Shown piece after piece: positions 40,288-49,497 of a DNA stretch of 64,000 nt. Origin of the DNA: Streptomyces liangshanensis (GTDB lineage Bacteria; Actinomycetota; Actinomycetes; Streptomycetales; Streptomycetaceae). The position numbers and the translations under genes were made by a program. How positions within the stretch are numbered: position 1 is the stretch's first letter; every line of letters starts with the position of its first letter. The notes under the pieces are model-generated. The model did not search any database. It saw nothing but the letters and a program-made list of their open reading frames with translations, and was not told the origin of the DNA. Location: the NCBI RefSeq assembly GCF_011694815.1, contig NZ_CP050177.1, positions 4,441,001 through 4,505,000 on the forward strand. Reading direction: 5' to 3'.

Positions 40288-42402
40288 TCAGGCGCGCAGC
40301 GCCGGCGGTAGCGGGGTCGCGTGGAGGACCGACAAGCCTGACACCGCCCTCGTCAGCGCGACGTACAACCGGCGCAACCCGGTGCGTTCGTCCGGCTCCC
40401 CCGACACCACCGCCGCCGGCTCGTCCAGGACCACGTAGTCGTACTCCAAGCCCTTCGCCAGCGACGCCGGAACCAGGGTCAGGCGGGCCTCCGCCGTCGT
40501 CTCCTCGCCGGGCGAGAGGTACGGCAACCCCGCCGCGTCCAGCAAACCCGCCAGCAACGGAATCCGGGCGTCCGCCGCGATCAGCCCCGTCGAGCCCTCG
40601 TGCGTCAAGGACTCGACGCACGCGGCGACGACGGCCGCCCCCAGCGCGAGCGGGTCGACGACGCGGCGTACCGACAACGACCCCGGCGACTCCCGCACCG
40701 ACTCCACCTCCGCCAACCCCGGCGAGATCAGCGGCAGCAACCGCGACGCGTACGCGATCACCTCACGCGGCACGCGGAAACCGGCCGTCAGCTCCTCCAC
40801 CACCGCGTCCGACTTGCCCAGGTGCCGCAGCGCGTCCGCCCAACTCGCCGTCGCCCACGGCGTCGTGCCCTGCGCCAGGTCCCCCAGGACCGTCGCCGAC
40901 CCCGTCGAGCAGCGCCGGCCCACCGCGCGGTACTGCATGGGCGAGAGGTCCTGCGCCTCGTCGAGCACCACGTGCCCCAACGAGTGCGTACGGGCCACGA
41001 GATCGGCCGCCTCGTCGATCAACACCGCGTCCGCCGCCGACCACTTGGCCGCCCGCACGCTCCGCGCCGGCTTCGCCCACAGGATCGCCCCCTGCTCCTC
41101 GGGCGTCAGCAGACCCTCCGCGTGCGCCGCCAGGAACTCGGCGTCCGACAGCAGCCGCAGCACCAGCTTCGCCGGGTCGACCGGCGGCCACATCGCCTTC
41201 ACGGCCGCCTTCACCGCGGGGGTACGCGCGACCGCGTCCTGCACCCGGTCGTCCGGCGCCTCGCCCGCCTCCTCCATCCGGACGAGCACCGCGTGCGCGA
41301 TCCGCTGCGGCAACGCCTCGTGCGCGGCCCCGTACCGCATGTCGCGCTCCAGCAACTGCCGTACCAGCTCCTCCAGTTCGTACGCGGGCACCCGCCAGCG
41401 CCGCGAACCGCGCACGACCACCACCGGCTCGGTCGGCAGCGTCACGTGGGAGCGGATCGCCCGCCGCAGCACCTCGGCCATCCGCGCGTCGCCCTTGACG
41501 ACCGCCGTGCCGGCCGGGTCCGTGCCCCGTACCTCCACCGCGGCCGAGGTGACCAGGCTCTCCACCGTCGCCTGCTTCACCTCCAGCTCGCCCAGCGCGG
41601 GCAGCACCTGCTCGATGTAGTGGAGGAAGGACGCGTTCGGCCCGATGACCAGCGTGCCGGTGCGGGCGAGCCGCTCGCGGTGCGCGTACAGGAGGTACGC
41701 GACCCGGTGCAGGCCGACGGCGGTCTTGCCGGTGCCCGGGCCGCCCTGCACGCACACCGTCCCGCCGAGCCCGCTCCGTACGATCTCGTCCTGCTCCGGC
41801 TGGATCGTCGCCACGATGTCGCGCATCGGCCCGACGCGCGGACGCTCGATCTCGGCCTGGAGCAGCTTGCTGGTCGTCGCGGCCTCGGTGGGGTCGGAGA
41901 GGTGCTCGTCCTCGTACGCCGTGAGCTCGCCGGCCGTGTAACCGAAGCGCCGGCGCAGCCCGACGTCGTGCGGGTCCTTCTTGGACGCCCGGTAGAACGG
42001 CTGCGAGACCGGCGCGCGCCAGTCCACCACCATGGGGTCGCCGTCGGCGTCGTGGACGTGCCGGCGGCCGATGTAGAAGCGCTCGCCCTCGGCACCCTCG
42101 GCCTGGTCCGCGCCGACGACGTGCAGGTAGTCGAGCCGGCCGAAGAAGAGCGGGGTGTGGGAGAGGTCGGCGAGCGCCTTGATGCGCTCCTCGATCTGGG
42201 CCTCCAGGACGGCGGCGTTGACCCAGTTCGCGGTGACGTCGCGGATGTCGAGCGACTGGACGTCCTCGCGCATGGCGCGCAGGGCGGCCCGGGACGAGCT
42301 GAGGTGGGCCCGCTCCCGCCCGAGCGGGTCGGCGTCCGGTGCGGGGAGGTCGGGGAGGTCGGGGAGGGCGGACTCGGGGGGTTCGGGGTCGTGCGCGGAC
42401 AC
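40288..42402 (-). CDS. HelD/HelR-like superfamily 1 helicase (RNA polymerase recycling type)
   Basis: A UvrD/Rep-like ATPase of 704 residues resembling actinobacterial HelD, which prises stalled RNA polymerase from DNA and in some streptomycetes (HelR) protects against rifamycins. Walker A GGPGTGKTAVGLHRVAYLL (about 205), Walker B VVLDEAQDLSPMQYRAVGRR, and C-terminal motifs GLEYDYVVLDEP and RRLYVALTRAVSGLSVLH. The N-terminal coiled-coil ERIKALADLSHTPLFFGRLDY with the HDADGDPMVVDWRAP module is typical of HelD. The GTG start at 42402 has GGAGGCAACACC before it. I did not see the rifamycin-associated element, so HelR identity is unproven. Confidence 0.87.
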   Translation of the reverse strand: MSAHDPEPPESALPDLPDLPAPDADPLGRERAHLSSSRAALRAMREDVQSLDIRDVTANWVNAAVLEAQIEERIKALADLSHTPLFFGRLDYLHVVGADQAEGAEGERFYIGRRHVHDADGDPMVVDWRAPVSQPFYRASKKDPHDVGLRRRFGYTAGELTAYEDEHLSDPTEAATTSKLLQAEIERPRVGPMRDIVATIQPEQDEIVRSGLGGTVCVQGGPGTGKTAVGLHRVAYLLYAHRERLARTGTLVIGPNASFLHYIEQVLPALGELEVKQATVESLVTSAAVEVRGTDPAGTAVVKGDARMAEVLRRAIRSHVTLPTEPVVVVRGSRRWRVPAYELEELVRQLLERDMRYGAAHEALPQRIAHAVLVRMEEAGEAPDDRVQDAVARTPAVKAAVKAMWPPVDPAKLVLRLLSDAEFLAAHAEGLLTPEEQGAILWAKPARSVRAAKWSAADAVLIDEAADLVARTHSLGHVVLDEAQDLSPMQYRAVGRRCSTGSATVLGDLAQGTTPWATASWADALRHLGKSDAVVEELTAGFRVPREVIAYASRLLPLISPGLAEVESVRESPGSLSVRRVVDPLALGAAVVAACVESLTHEGSTGLIAADARIPLLAGLLDAAGLPYLSPGEETTAEARLTLVPASLAKGLEYDYVVLDEPAAVVSGEPDERTGLRRLYVALTRAVSGLSVLHATPLPPALRA

Positions 42403-42504
42403 GGTGTTGCCTCCGGGCTGTACGCAGGCCGACGGGCCGCGCTCCCGCGGAGCCGAGGGGCTACGGGGCGGCGGTGTCCGGTCGGCGTGGATCACGTCAT
42501 GGCA

Positions 42505-42529
42505 GCCGCCCGGTTTCCGTCCGGGCGGC
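42505..42529 (-). promoter_or_regulatory. leader hairpin of the HelD-like gene
   Basis: GCCGCCCGG and CCGGGCGGC (9 bp stem, 7 nt loop) lie about 100 nt upstream of the helicase GTG. In a 354 bp leader/promoter region this could be an attenuator or only a stray hairpin. Confidence 0.35.
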
Positions 42530-42660
42530 GGCGCTCCGCGAGGGAGGCGGAGGCGGGCAAGAGGGGAGAGTGTAGCCAGCGGGTGGCGGGGAGGCGAATG
42601 CGTTTCGGCCGCGAGGCAGGTCCCCCGGCCCCCGCCAGGGCGCCCGCGCTGGTCCTCCCG

Positions 42661-42674
42661 TAGGGGATCCCCTA
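42661..42674. promoter_or_regulatory. perfect 14 bp palindrome before the small gene at 42757
   Basis: TAGGGGATCCCCTA is a perfect palindrome between the divergent helicase gene and a 67-residue protein gene, followed by TATATCCC. It is an operator candidate for either gene; the regulator is unknown. Confidence 0.45.
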
Positions 42675-42756
42675 TATCCCGAGTCGTACGACGGGTCGCC
42701 CAGGATTCCGTCCGGAGGGCGACGCGGTTCGGGGGGCAGCGCGCGACCATGGACAT

Positions 42757-42960
42757 ATGAGTACAGCGACGTTCATCCCGCCCCGCGCCCCACACGGCGC
42801 CTCACTCTCCGGCGCGACCGCCACCGGCGCCGTGCCCCACCCCGCCCACCACGTGGGCAACGCCCTGCGCGCCGTCAAGGTGTACGTGACGACCGCGTTC
42901 GGCGTCGCCGTCCTCGGTGAGTACTGGGAGGAGGCCGGCGTCGTCCGCCGACGCCTCTGA
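42757..42960 (+). CDS. small conserved protein, 67 aa
   Basis: 67 residues. A Pro/Ala/His-rich first half (TFIPPRAPHGASLSG...PHPAHHVGNAL) leads to a short amphipathic segment, RAVKVYVTTAFGVAVLGEYWEEAGVVRRRL. No signal peptide. Similar short ORFs occur singly in streptomycete genomes; function unknown. The frame has strong GC3 and a clear AT-rich promoter region upstream (GGACATATG). The 52 bp to the next gene allow cotranscription. Confidence 0.65.
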   Translation: MSTATFIPPRAPHGASLSGATATGAVPHPAHHVGNALRAVKVYVTTAFGVAVLGEYWEEAGVVRRRL

Positions 42961-43012
42961 CCCGACCGGCACCCGGCGGAACCGTTCCCCCTGATCCACT
43001 AGGGTCGCGGCC

Positions 43013-44350
43013 GTGACCACCCGGACCGTGACCGCCCGCTCACTCGTCGCGGTCGGCGTGCTCGCGCTGTCGTTCGCGGCCTTCGCCACCCTCTGCCTCG
43101 CGCGCCGCGTCCCCATGGCGGACACGCTCGTCTACCGGGCGGAAGGCGCCGCCGTCGTCGACGGCACGGACCTGTACGGATTCACGGTCACCCAGTGGCG
43201 GCTGCCCGCCACGTACCCGCCCTTCGCGGCGATCCTCTTCGTACCGACCACCTGGCCGCCCGTCGGCGTCCTCAAGTGCGCCTTCGTCGTCGGCAACCTC
43301 GCGCTCCTCGCCCTGCTCGTACGCCTCTCCGGCCGATTCGCCGGCCTGCGGTACGGCGGCCCGTACGGCCCGGTCCGCCCCGCCCCGTACGTCCTCCGGT
43401 ACGTCCTGCCGATCGCCCTCCCCGTCGCCGCGGGCCTGGCGCTCTGGCTCGAACCCGTCTTCCAGACCGTCCTCTTCGGGCAGATCAACCTCGCCCTCGC
43501 CTGCCTCGTCCTGTGGGACCTCTCCCGGCCCGAGCACGCCGTCGGCAAGGGCTTCGCCCTCGGCGTCGCCGCCGGGGTCAAGCTGACCCCGGCGATCTTC
43601 CTCGTGTACCTACTGGTGACCGGGCGGGTACGGGCCGGCCTCACCGCCCTCGCCTCCCTCACCGGCACCGTGCTGCTCGGCGCGCTGGTCCTGCCCCGGG
43701 CCAGCGCCGACTTCTGGACCCGCCGGGTCTTCGAGACCGACCGGGTCGGCAAGGCGTGGATCGTCGACAACCAGTCGCTGCGCGGCCTGCTCTCCCGCGT
43801 CCTCCGCACGACGGACCCGGGCCCGGTCTGGGCAGTGGCCGCCGCGCTCACCGCCGCCGCCGGCCTGTGGCTCGCGCGCCGCGTCTTCCTGCGCCACGGC
43901 CTGGAGACCTGGGGCGTCCTGGTCACCGCCCTGACCGCGCTGCTCGTCTCACCGATCAGCTGGTCGCACCACTGGGTCTGGTGCGTACCGCTGCTGGCGG
44001 TCCTGATCGCGGAGGGCCACCACCGTACGGCTGCGGCGGCCGGTGTCGTGTGGACGGCCCGCACCCTCTGGGCCGTACCGCACCGGGGCGACCTGGACCT
44101 CCGACTCCCGTGGTGGCAGCAGCCGTTGGCCTCGCCCTACCCCCTGGCGGCGCTGGCCCTGCTGGCCTGGATCGCGCGCCGGACGGCCGACGCGCCCCTC
44201 AGCCCCGCCCCCCGACAATCTGCCCCCCGGCACCCCACCCCCCGACCACCCACGCCCCTACACACCGCCCCCGAACACCCCGCCCCCCAACACCCGGCCC
44301 CCGCCACTCAGTTCCCCGCGAGCAGCTCGTCCGCGTCCACGATCCGGTAG
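43013..44350 (+). CDS. GT87 (DUF2029) polyprenyl-phosphate-mannose-dependent mannosyltransferase
   Basis: A multi-pass membrane glycosyltransferase of the GT-C/GT87 family, 445 residues with about 10-11 helices. In mycobacteria GT87 enzymes add mannose from polyprenyl-phosphate mannose to lipomannan. Typical features: VDGTDLYGFTVTQWRLPATYPPFAAILFVP early (the acidic motif and aromatic loop), FGQINLALACLVLWDL, VGKAWIVDNQSLRGLL, and SPISWSHHWVWCVPLL. The final 70 residues are a Pro/His/Thr-rich tail that runs 43 bp into the convergent XPB gene. The GTG start is at 43013. Confidence 0.87.
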   Translation: MTTRTVTARSLVAVGVLALSFAAFATLCLARRVPMADTLVYRAEGAAVVDGTDLYGFTVTQWRLPATYPPFAAILFVPTTWPPVGVLKCAFVVGNLALLALLVRLSGRFAGLRYGGPYGPVRPAPYVLRYVLPIALPVAAGLALWLEPVFQTVLFGQINLALACLVLWDLSRPEHAVGKGFALGVAAGVKLTPAIFLVYLLVTGRVRAGLTALASLTGTVLLGALVLPRASADFWTRRVFETDRVGKAWIVDNQSLRGLLSRVLRTTDPGPVWAVAAALTAAAGLWLARRVFLRHGLETWGVLVTALTALLVSPISWSHHWVWCVPLLAVLIAEGHHRTAAAAGVVWTARTLWAVPHRGDLDLRLPWWQQPLASPYPLAALALLAWIARRTADAPLSPAPRQSAPRHPTPRPPTPLHTAPEHPAPQHPAPATQFPASSSSASTIR

Positions 44351-45951
44351 GCGTACCCCTGCTCCGCCAGGAACCGCTGCCGGTGCGCCGCGAAGTCCTG
44401 GTCGATCGTGTCCCGCGCGACCACCGAGTAGAACCGCGCCTCGTGCCCGTCCGCCTTCGGCCGCAGCACCCGCCCGAGGCGCTGCGCCTCCTCCTGGCGC
44501 GACCCGAACGTGCCCGACACCTGGATCGCGACCGTCGCCTCCGGCAGGTCGATCGAGAAGTTCGCCACCTTCGACACGACCAGCACCGAGATCTCGCCCT
44601 GCCGGAACGACTCGAAGAGCTTCTCGCGCTGGGCGTTGCTCGTCTCGCCCTTGATGACCGGCGCGTCCAGATGCTCGCCCAGCTCGTCGAGCTGGTCGAT
44701 GTACTGGCCGATGACCAGGGTCTGTTCGCCCTTGTGCTTCCGGACCAGCGCTTCCGTCACCTTCCGCTTCGTGGCGGTCGTCGCGCAGAAGCGGTACTTC
44801 TCCTCCGTCTCGGCGGTGGCGTACGCGAGCCGCTCGCTGTCGGTGAGGTTGACCCGTACCTCCACGCAGTCCGCGGGCGCGATGTACCCCTGTGCCTCGA
44901 TCTCCTTCCACGGCGCGTCGAACCGCTTCGGCCCGATCAGCGAGAAGACGTCCGACTCGCGGCCGTCCTCCCGGACGAGCGTCGCGGTCAGCCCGAGCCG
45001 GCGCCGCGCCTGGAGGTCGGCGGTGAACTTGAAGACGGGCGCGGGCAGCAGGTGCACCTCGTCGTAGAGGATCAGCCCCCAGTCGCGCGAGTCGAACAGC
45101 TCCAGGTGCGGGTAGACGCCCTTCCTGCGGGTCGTGAGGACCTGGTACGTGGCGATCGTGACCGGCCGGATCTCCTTGCGCGTACCGCTGTACTCGCCGA
45201 TCTCCTCCTCGGTCAGCGTCGTGCGCTTCACCAGCTCGTGCTTCCACTGGCGGGCCGAGACGGTGTTCGTGACCAGGATCAGCGTCGTCGCCTTCGCCTG
45301 CGCCATCGCCCCCGCGCCGACCAGGGTCTTGCCCGCGCCGCAGGGCAGCACGACCACCCCGGAACCGCCGTGCCAGAAGCCCTCGACGGCCTGCTTCTGG
45401 TACGGGCGCAGGGCCCAGCCGTCCTCCACCAGGTCGATCGCGTGCGCCTCGCCGTCCACGTACCCGGCGAGGTCCTCGGCCGGCCAGCCCAGCTTGAGGA
45501 GCGTCTGCTTGATCTGGCCGCGCTCGGAGGGGTGCACGGCGACGGTGTCCGGGTCGAGCCGCGCGCCGACCAGCGGGGCGACCTTCTTCGACCGGAGGAT
45601 CTCCTCCAGGACGGGCCGGTCCGTGGAGGTCAGGACCAGACCGTGGGTGGGGTGCTTGGACAGCGTGAGGCGGCCGTAGCGGGCCATCGTCTCGGCGACG
45701 TCGACGAGGAGGGCGTGCGGCACGGGGTAGCGGGAGAACTCCACCAGCGCGTCGACCACCTGCTCGGCGTCGTGCCCCGCGGCGCGGGCGTTCCACAGGC
45801 CGAGCGGGGTCAGCCGGTACGTGTGGATGTGCTCGGGCGCGCGCTCCAGTTCGGCGAACGGCGCGATGGCCCGCCGGCAGGCTCCGGCCTGGTCGTGGTC
45901 GACTTCGAGCAGCAAGGTCTTGTCGCTCTGGACGATGAGGGGTCCGTTCAC
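44308..45951 (-). CDS. XPB-type DNA repair helicase
   Basis: A bacterial superfamily 2 helicase homologous to XPB/Ssl2, 547 residues. N-terminal domain (1-200) with SDKTLLLEVDHDQAGACRRAIAPFAELERAPEHIHTYRLTPLGLWNARAAG. Motor: Q-like ALRPYQKQAVEGF, Walker A LPCGAGKTLVGAG, DEVH box (LILYDEVHLLPA), TATLVREDGRE (the RED motif of XPB), and QRLGRVLRPK. The RED motif and damage-recognition-like N-terminus support the XPB label. GTG 45951 gives the standard N-terminus VNGPLIVQSD, preceded by AAAGGGCGCAG. Confidence 0.93.
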   Translation of the reverse strand: MNGPLIVQSDKTLLLEVDHDQAGACRRAIAPFAELERAPEHIHTYRLTPLGLWNARAAGHDAEQVVDALVEFSRYPVPHALLVDVAETMARYGRLTLSKHPTHGLVLTSTDRPVLEEILRSKKVAPLVGARLDPDTVAVHPSERGQIKQTLLKLGWPAEDLAGYVDGEAHAIDLVEDGWALRPYQKQAVEGFWHGGSGVVVLPCGAGKTLVGAGAMAQAKATTLILVTNTVSARQWKHELVKRTTLTEEEIGEYSGTRKEIRPVTIATYQVLTTRRKGVYPHLELFDSRDWGLILYDEVHLLPAPVFKFTADLQARRRLGLTATLVREDGRESDVFSLIGPKRFDAPWKEIEAQGYIAPADCVEVRVNLTDSERLAYATAETEEKYRFCATTATKRKVTEALVRKHKGEQTLVIGQYIDQLDELGEHLDAPVIKGETSNAQREKLFESFRQGEISVLVVSKVANFSIDLPEATVAIQVSGTFGSRQEEAQRLGRVLRPKADGHEARFYSVVARDTIDQDFAAHRQRFLAEQGYAYRIVDADELLAGN

Positions 45952-46140
45952 AGCTGCGCCCTTTCGGTCTTTCCTTGGGCCGTCACTCTTTGTGCCAAAC
46001 GACCAGTGTCGCTCATACCGGGCCGATCCGGGGGCGGGCCCGTCCCCGGCGGCGGATTCCCGGTACCTCCGCACCGGGTCGCCCGGACCCCCGTACCGGA
46101 TTCCCGGGACGATCCGAGGGCGTGCGGGGGACTGTCCCGG

Positions 46141-46158
46141 CCAGGTCTGGGCACCTGG
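46141..46158. promoter_or_regulatory. CCAGGT-N6-ACCTGG palindrome before the VanZ gene
   Basis: CCAGGTCTGGGCACCTGG lies 5 bp before the VanZ-family ATG. It has the same half-sites and 6 bp spacing as the palindrome at 6873-6890. As RNA it could also form a hairpin covering the ribosome site. Confidence 0.45.
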
Positions 46159-46163
46159 CTCCT

Positions 46164-46880
46164 ATGACCGCTGAGACGAGCAAGCCAGGGCCGGACAGAG
46201 CCGCCCCGCGACGGATTTCCTGGGGTCGGGCCGTACTGCGGGTGATCATTCTGGTGGTCGCCTTCCTGGCCCTCGTGGCCTTCTCGGCGGTGCTGGCGGA
46301 CCTGACGCTGACGCCGTCCCCGGCCTCGGCGGAGATCGCGGGTTCCAACCTGCGGCCGGGGCACTCGCTGCGGCAGTACGCGGAGGACTACACGTTCCTC
46401 GCCGCGTGCAAGCAGATCGGCGGCAACATCGTGATGGGGATGCCCTTCGGGCTGATCCTGCCGGTGCTGATGCCGCGCCGGCTGCCGATGCTCCGCGTGG
46501 TCGTCCTGACCGCCGTGGTCATGGCGCTGGTGGAGCTGGCGCAGGGCTCGATCGTCCAGGGCCGCGCCTTCGACGTGGACGACGTGATCCTGAACACCTC
46601 GGGCGCGCTGCTCGGGTACCTGCTGCTGGGACGCCGGATCGGCCGCCGGTTCCACGCGCTGGGCGTACCGGAGCCGCTGCCCGCCGCCGAGCCCGCGCCG
46701 GTGGACGGGCCGGCCCCCGCGACGCGTACGGAGAAGGCGCGCCCCTCGGGGAGGCGGACGCTGCCCAGGTCCCGCCCGAGGACACAGCAGAAGCCGAAGC
46801 TGACACCGATGGCCAAGGCCGAGGAGAAGCCGAGGGCCAACTGGAGCGAGCGGCTCGTACGGCTGGGGCGCCGCACCTAG
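46164..46880 (+). CDS. VanZ-family membrane protein
   Basis: 238 residues. A hydrophobic helix (AVLRVIILVVAFLALVAFSAVLADLTL, about 24-50), then the VanZ-like core (GGNIVMGMPFGLILPVLMPRRLPMLRVVVLTAVVMALVELAQGSI, GRAFDVDDVILNTSGALLGYLLL) with four helices in all, and a 70-residue basic, Pro/Lys/Arg-rich cytoplasmic tail. VanZ domains are linked to low-level teicoplanin resistance and are common in actinobacteria; the biochemical role is unknown. It lies divergent from XPB. Confidence 0.9.
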   Translation: MTAETSKPGPDRAAPRRISWGRAVLRVIILVVAFLALVAFSAVLADLTLTPSPASAEIAGSNLRPGHSLRQYAEDYTFLAACKQIGGNIVMGMPFGLILPVLMPRRLPMLRVVVLTAVVMALVELAQGSIVQGRAFDVDDVILNTSGALLGYLLLGRRIGRRFHALGVPEPLPAAEPAPVDGPAPATRTEKARPSGRRTLPRSRPRTQQKPKLTPMAKAEEKPRANWSERLVRLGRRT

Positions 46881-46938
46881 AACAGGTGACGGACCGGTCA
46901 GGGCGCCGGGCGGGCTTCGCGGCCCGCCCGGCGCTCCG

Positions 46939-49497
46939 TCATGCCGTGTCGTCGGCCAGTTCCGCCACACCCGTGATCCGGTGCAGCGGGTACGTACGGA
47001 CCTCGTCGGCCGTGTGGTCGTACGCCGTCACGAAGCCGCCCTCGACCCGCACCGGCGCGATCACCCGCTGACTCGCCGCGCCCTCCGCGTTGACGTACCC
47101 GATCCAGAGCGCCGACCCGGTCATGGCGGCGGCCTGGACCGTGGCCAGGGTCTCCGCGGACGTCGTACGCGGCAGGTCGCCCCGCCGGGAGGCCGAGGCG
47201 GCCGTGTGCGCCGCCGACGCGGACACCGCCCGCGCCCGGGACCGCGAACCCGCCGGTTCCGGGACGGTCTTGTGGACGACCGTCGCCGCCAGGTCACCGG
47301 CCCGGATCGCCCGTACCGCCGCGCCCAGCAGCGTCGCGTCCGGCACCGGCGGACCGTCCGGCACCGGCGCGGGCGCCGTCCGGGCCGGGGTCCGGTGCGC
47401 GTGGGCCCGGGTGATCAGCACGTCCCCGTCGGCGGACTCCGCCGCCGGTGCGAAGCCCATCGCCCGCAGTCCGTCCAGCAGCGTCGACGGGTCCGCCTGG
47501 GCTGCCAGGACCGTGGGTGCCAGCCGCCGCAGCCGCATCCCCTGCGACCGCCGGTCGGCGACGATCTCGTCGAGCACCGCCTCGTCGTCGCAGCGCACGT
47601 ACGCGTTGGCCGAGCCGACCCGCAGATGGCCGTGCTTGCGGGCCACGTCGTCCACCAGGTAGGTGAGCGGCTGCGGCACCGGCGTCCGGCTGTGCGCCTT
47701 CAGGAAGTCGTGCAGGCCGGTCGCCGACTGCCCGGCGTCCAGCGCCCGCCGTACGGACGCCGGGGTGAAGCGGTAGACGGTCGCCCCGCCCGTCGACTCC
47801 ACCTCGGCGGCCACCGACAGCAGTTCGGCGAGCGGCCGCAGGAGCGGGCCCGGCGCCACGGCCGTCAGGTCCGCCTGGAGCAGCACGTGGTCCAGGGGCT
47901 CGGGCAGCAGCGGCCTGAGGGCCTCCGCGGCGCGCAGGCCCGCGGCGGCCAGTTCGGCGGGGCTGGTGGTGATGCCCTCGGCGGGGTCGCCCAGGGCGTC
48001 GAGCAGCGCGCGGGCGTGCGTGGAGAGCGCGCCCCGGCCGGTGAGGCCGAGCAGCTCCGCCTCGTTCAGCGTCCAGGCCGCGAGGCGCCCGCGCAGGTCG
48101 TCGGGGCGGCCGGCGGCGGAGGCGCCGCGCAGCGGGCGTTCCCAGCGAAGCCGGGCCATCAGCGACTCGGGGTCGGGCGGGGTGCCCTCGGGGAGCGTGG
48201 CGAGCAGGTCGAGGATCCGGCGGCGCACCTCGGGCGCGGGGCCGCGGTCCAGGTCGGGGCCGAGGGCCGCGAGCGTCCGGCCCTTGGAGTCCTGGCCGCC
48301 GACGAGGCCCGCGGTGCGGGTCGCGGTCAGCCAGGCGACGGCGAGCCGCGCCCAGCGCTCGGGGGAGGGCAGCTCCTCCCACTCGTCGTACGCGGGGGTG
48401 GGCGCGTACCGCTCGTCGGCCTCGCCGTCCGCCGCCAGCAGCCCCGCCGCGTAGGCCAGTTCGACCCAGAAGGCGGCCAGCGGCTCGGTGACGCCGAGGG
48501 CGGTGGCCGTGCGCTTGAGGTCGCGTACGGACAGGCCGCCGGCCCGCAGGACGCTCGGGCCGCCCTCGTTCCAGTCCTTGGCCAGCTCCTCGATCGTGGC
48601 GAGGGCGGTGTACGCCTGCCCGGCCGCCGTACCGTCCACAAGCTGTGGACGGGCGCCCGAGCCCGGCTCGCTCGTCCGGGGCGCGACGGGCGGCGCCTCC
48701 GGCTCGACGACGCGGTGCGCGCGCCCGGCGCGCAGGTGCAGGGCCACCTCGCGCGGCAGGACGACCGTGCGGGTCGTCGCGGGCAGCAGCAGGCCGCGGT
48801 CGCGCAGCCACTGCACGGGCGGGGTGGGGCTGGAGGTGACCTCGCCGTACGGCGGCCCCCACACGAGCCGGTCCAGCACGGACAGCGCCTCCATGGGCGC
48901 GGTGTCCAGCAGGGCGGCCATGCGGGTGCGGTCGGTGAACAGCTCGGTCAGCGCCGCGACGGCGGAGACCGGGTCGTGCGTGGACGGCAGCCAGGCGGCC
49001 GTCAGGATCTCCTGGATCCGGCCCGGCGACATCCCGGCGGTGGCCTCGGCGACGGTCGGGCCGAGGCCGGTGGGGGACGGGTGGGTCGGCGAGGGCGCGA
49101 GCAGCTCGCGCGCGGTACGGACCAGCCGCAGCCGCGTGTCGCTGCCCCAGATCAGCGCCTGGTCGCGCAGCCGGCCCACGGCGGCGGGCAGGGCGCGCTC
49201 GATGCGCGCGTCGCCCTCGTCGCCGGTCAGGAGCGCCCGGAGCGTGTCGTACGGCGCGGGCTCGGGGGCGACGGCGAGCGCTTCCGCCGTCTGGAGCGTG
49301 AAGCGGTCGAGCCGCTCCAGCGCCCGGACGACGGAGGCGCGGGTGCCCGCGCGGGTCGCCAGCTGGGAGAGGTCGTTGGGCACGGGATTGAGCAGATCGG
49401 GTCGGGCGCGCAGCAGCGCGGTGAGGGAGTCGTCGCCCCGGGTGCGCAGGGCCTCCGCGAGTGTGCGCGGTGGCGTACCGCCGGTTCCTTCTGGCAC
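46939..49497 (-). CDS. helicase_C_3 / XPB-Ssl2 N-terminal-like large protein
   Basis: 852 residues with no helicase motor motifs. The N-terminal half is helical winged-helix-like modules (LAEALRTRGDDSLTALLRARPDLL, VRALERLDRFTLQTAEAL). The middle-to-C-terminal part (LPEPLDHVLLQADLTAVAPGPLLRPLAELLSVAAEVESTGGATVYRFTPASVRRALDAG) matches the 'helicase conserved C-terminal' (XPB/Ssl2 N-terminal-like) family. The last 100 residues look WYL-like (GSALWIGYVNAEGAASQRVIAPVRVEGG). It may act with the XPB helicase encoded 1 kb away. The GTG at 49497 has an excellent AGGAGG site at 5 bp. Confidence 0.85.
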   Translation of the reverse strand: MPEGTGGTPPRTLAEALRTRGDDSLTALLRARPDLLNPVPNDLSQLATRAGTRASVVRALERLDRFTLQTAEALAVAPEPAPYDTLRALLTGDEGDARIERALPAAVGRLRDQALIWGSDTRLRLVRTARELLAPSPTHPSPTGLGPTVAEATAGMSPGRIQEILTAAWLPSTHDPVSAVAALTELFTDRTRMAALLDTAPMEALSVLDRLVWGPPYGEVTSSPTPPVQWLRDRGLLLPATTRTVVLPREVALHLRAGRAHRVVEPEAPPVAPRTSEPGSGARPQLVDGTAAGQAYTALATIEELAKDWNEGGPSVLRAGGLSVRDLKRTATALGVTEPLAAFWVELAYAAGLLAADGEADERYAPTPAYDEWEELPSPERWARLAVAWLTATRTAGLVGGQDSKGRTLAALGPDLDRGPAPEVRRRILDLLATLPEGTPPDPESLMARLRWERPLRGASAAGRPDDLRGRLAAWTLNEAELLGLTGRGALSTHARALLDALGDPAEGITTSPAELAAAGLRAAEALRPLLPEPLDHVLLQADLTAVAPGPLLRPLAELLSVAAEVESTGGATVYRFTPASVRRALDAGQSATGLHDFLKAHSRTPVPQPLTYLVDDVARKHGHLRVGSANAYVRCDDEAVLDEIVADRRSQGMRLRRLAPTVLAAQADPSTLLDGLRAMGFAPAAESADGDVLITRAHAHRTPARTAPAPVPDGPPVPDATLLGAAVRAIRAGDLAATVVHKTVPEPAGSRSRARAVSASAAHTAASASRRGDLPRTTSAETLATVQAAAMTGSALWIGYVNAEGAASQRVIAPVRVEGGFVTAYDHTADEVRTYPLHRITGVAELADDTA

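Noticed and set aside
42403..42660. Rifamycin-associated element expected if the helicase is HelR
   Set aside because: No GGGGCTTGC...GCAAGGCCCC-like sequence was seen in the upstream region; the gene is left as HelD-like.
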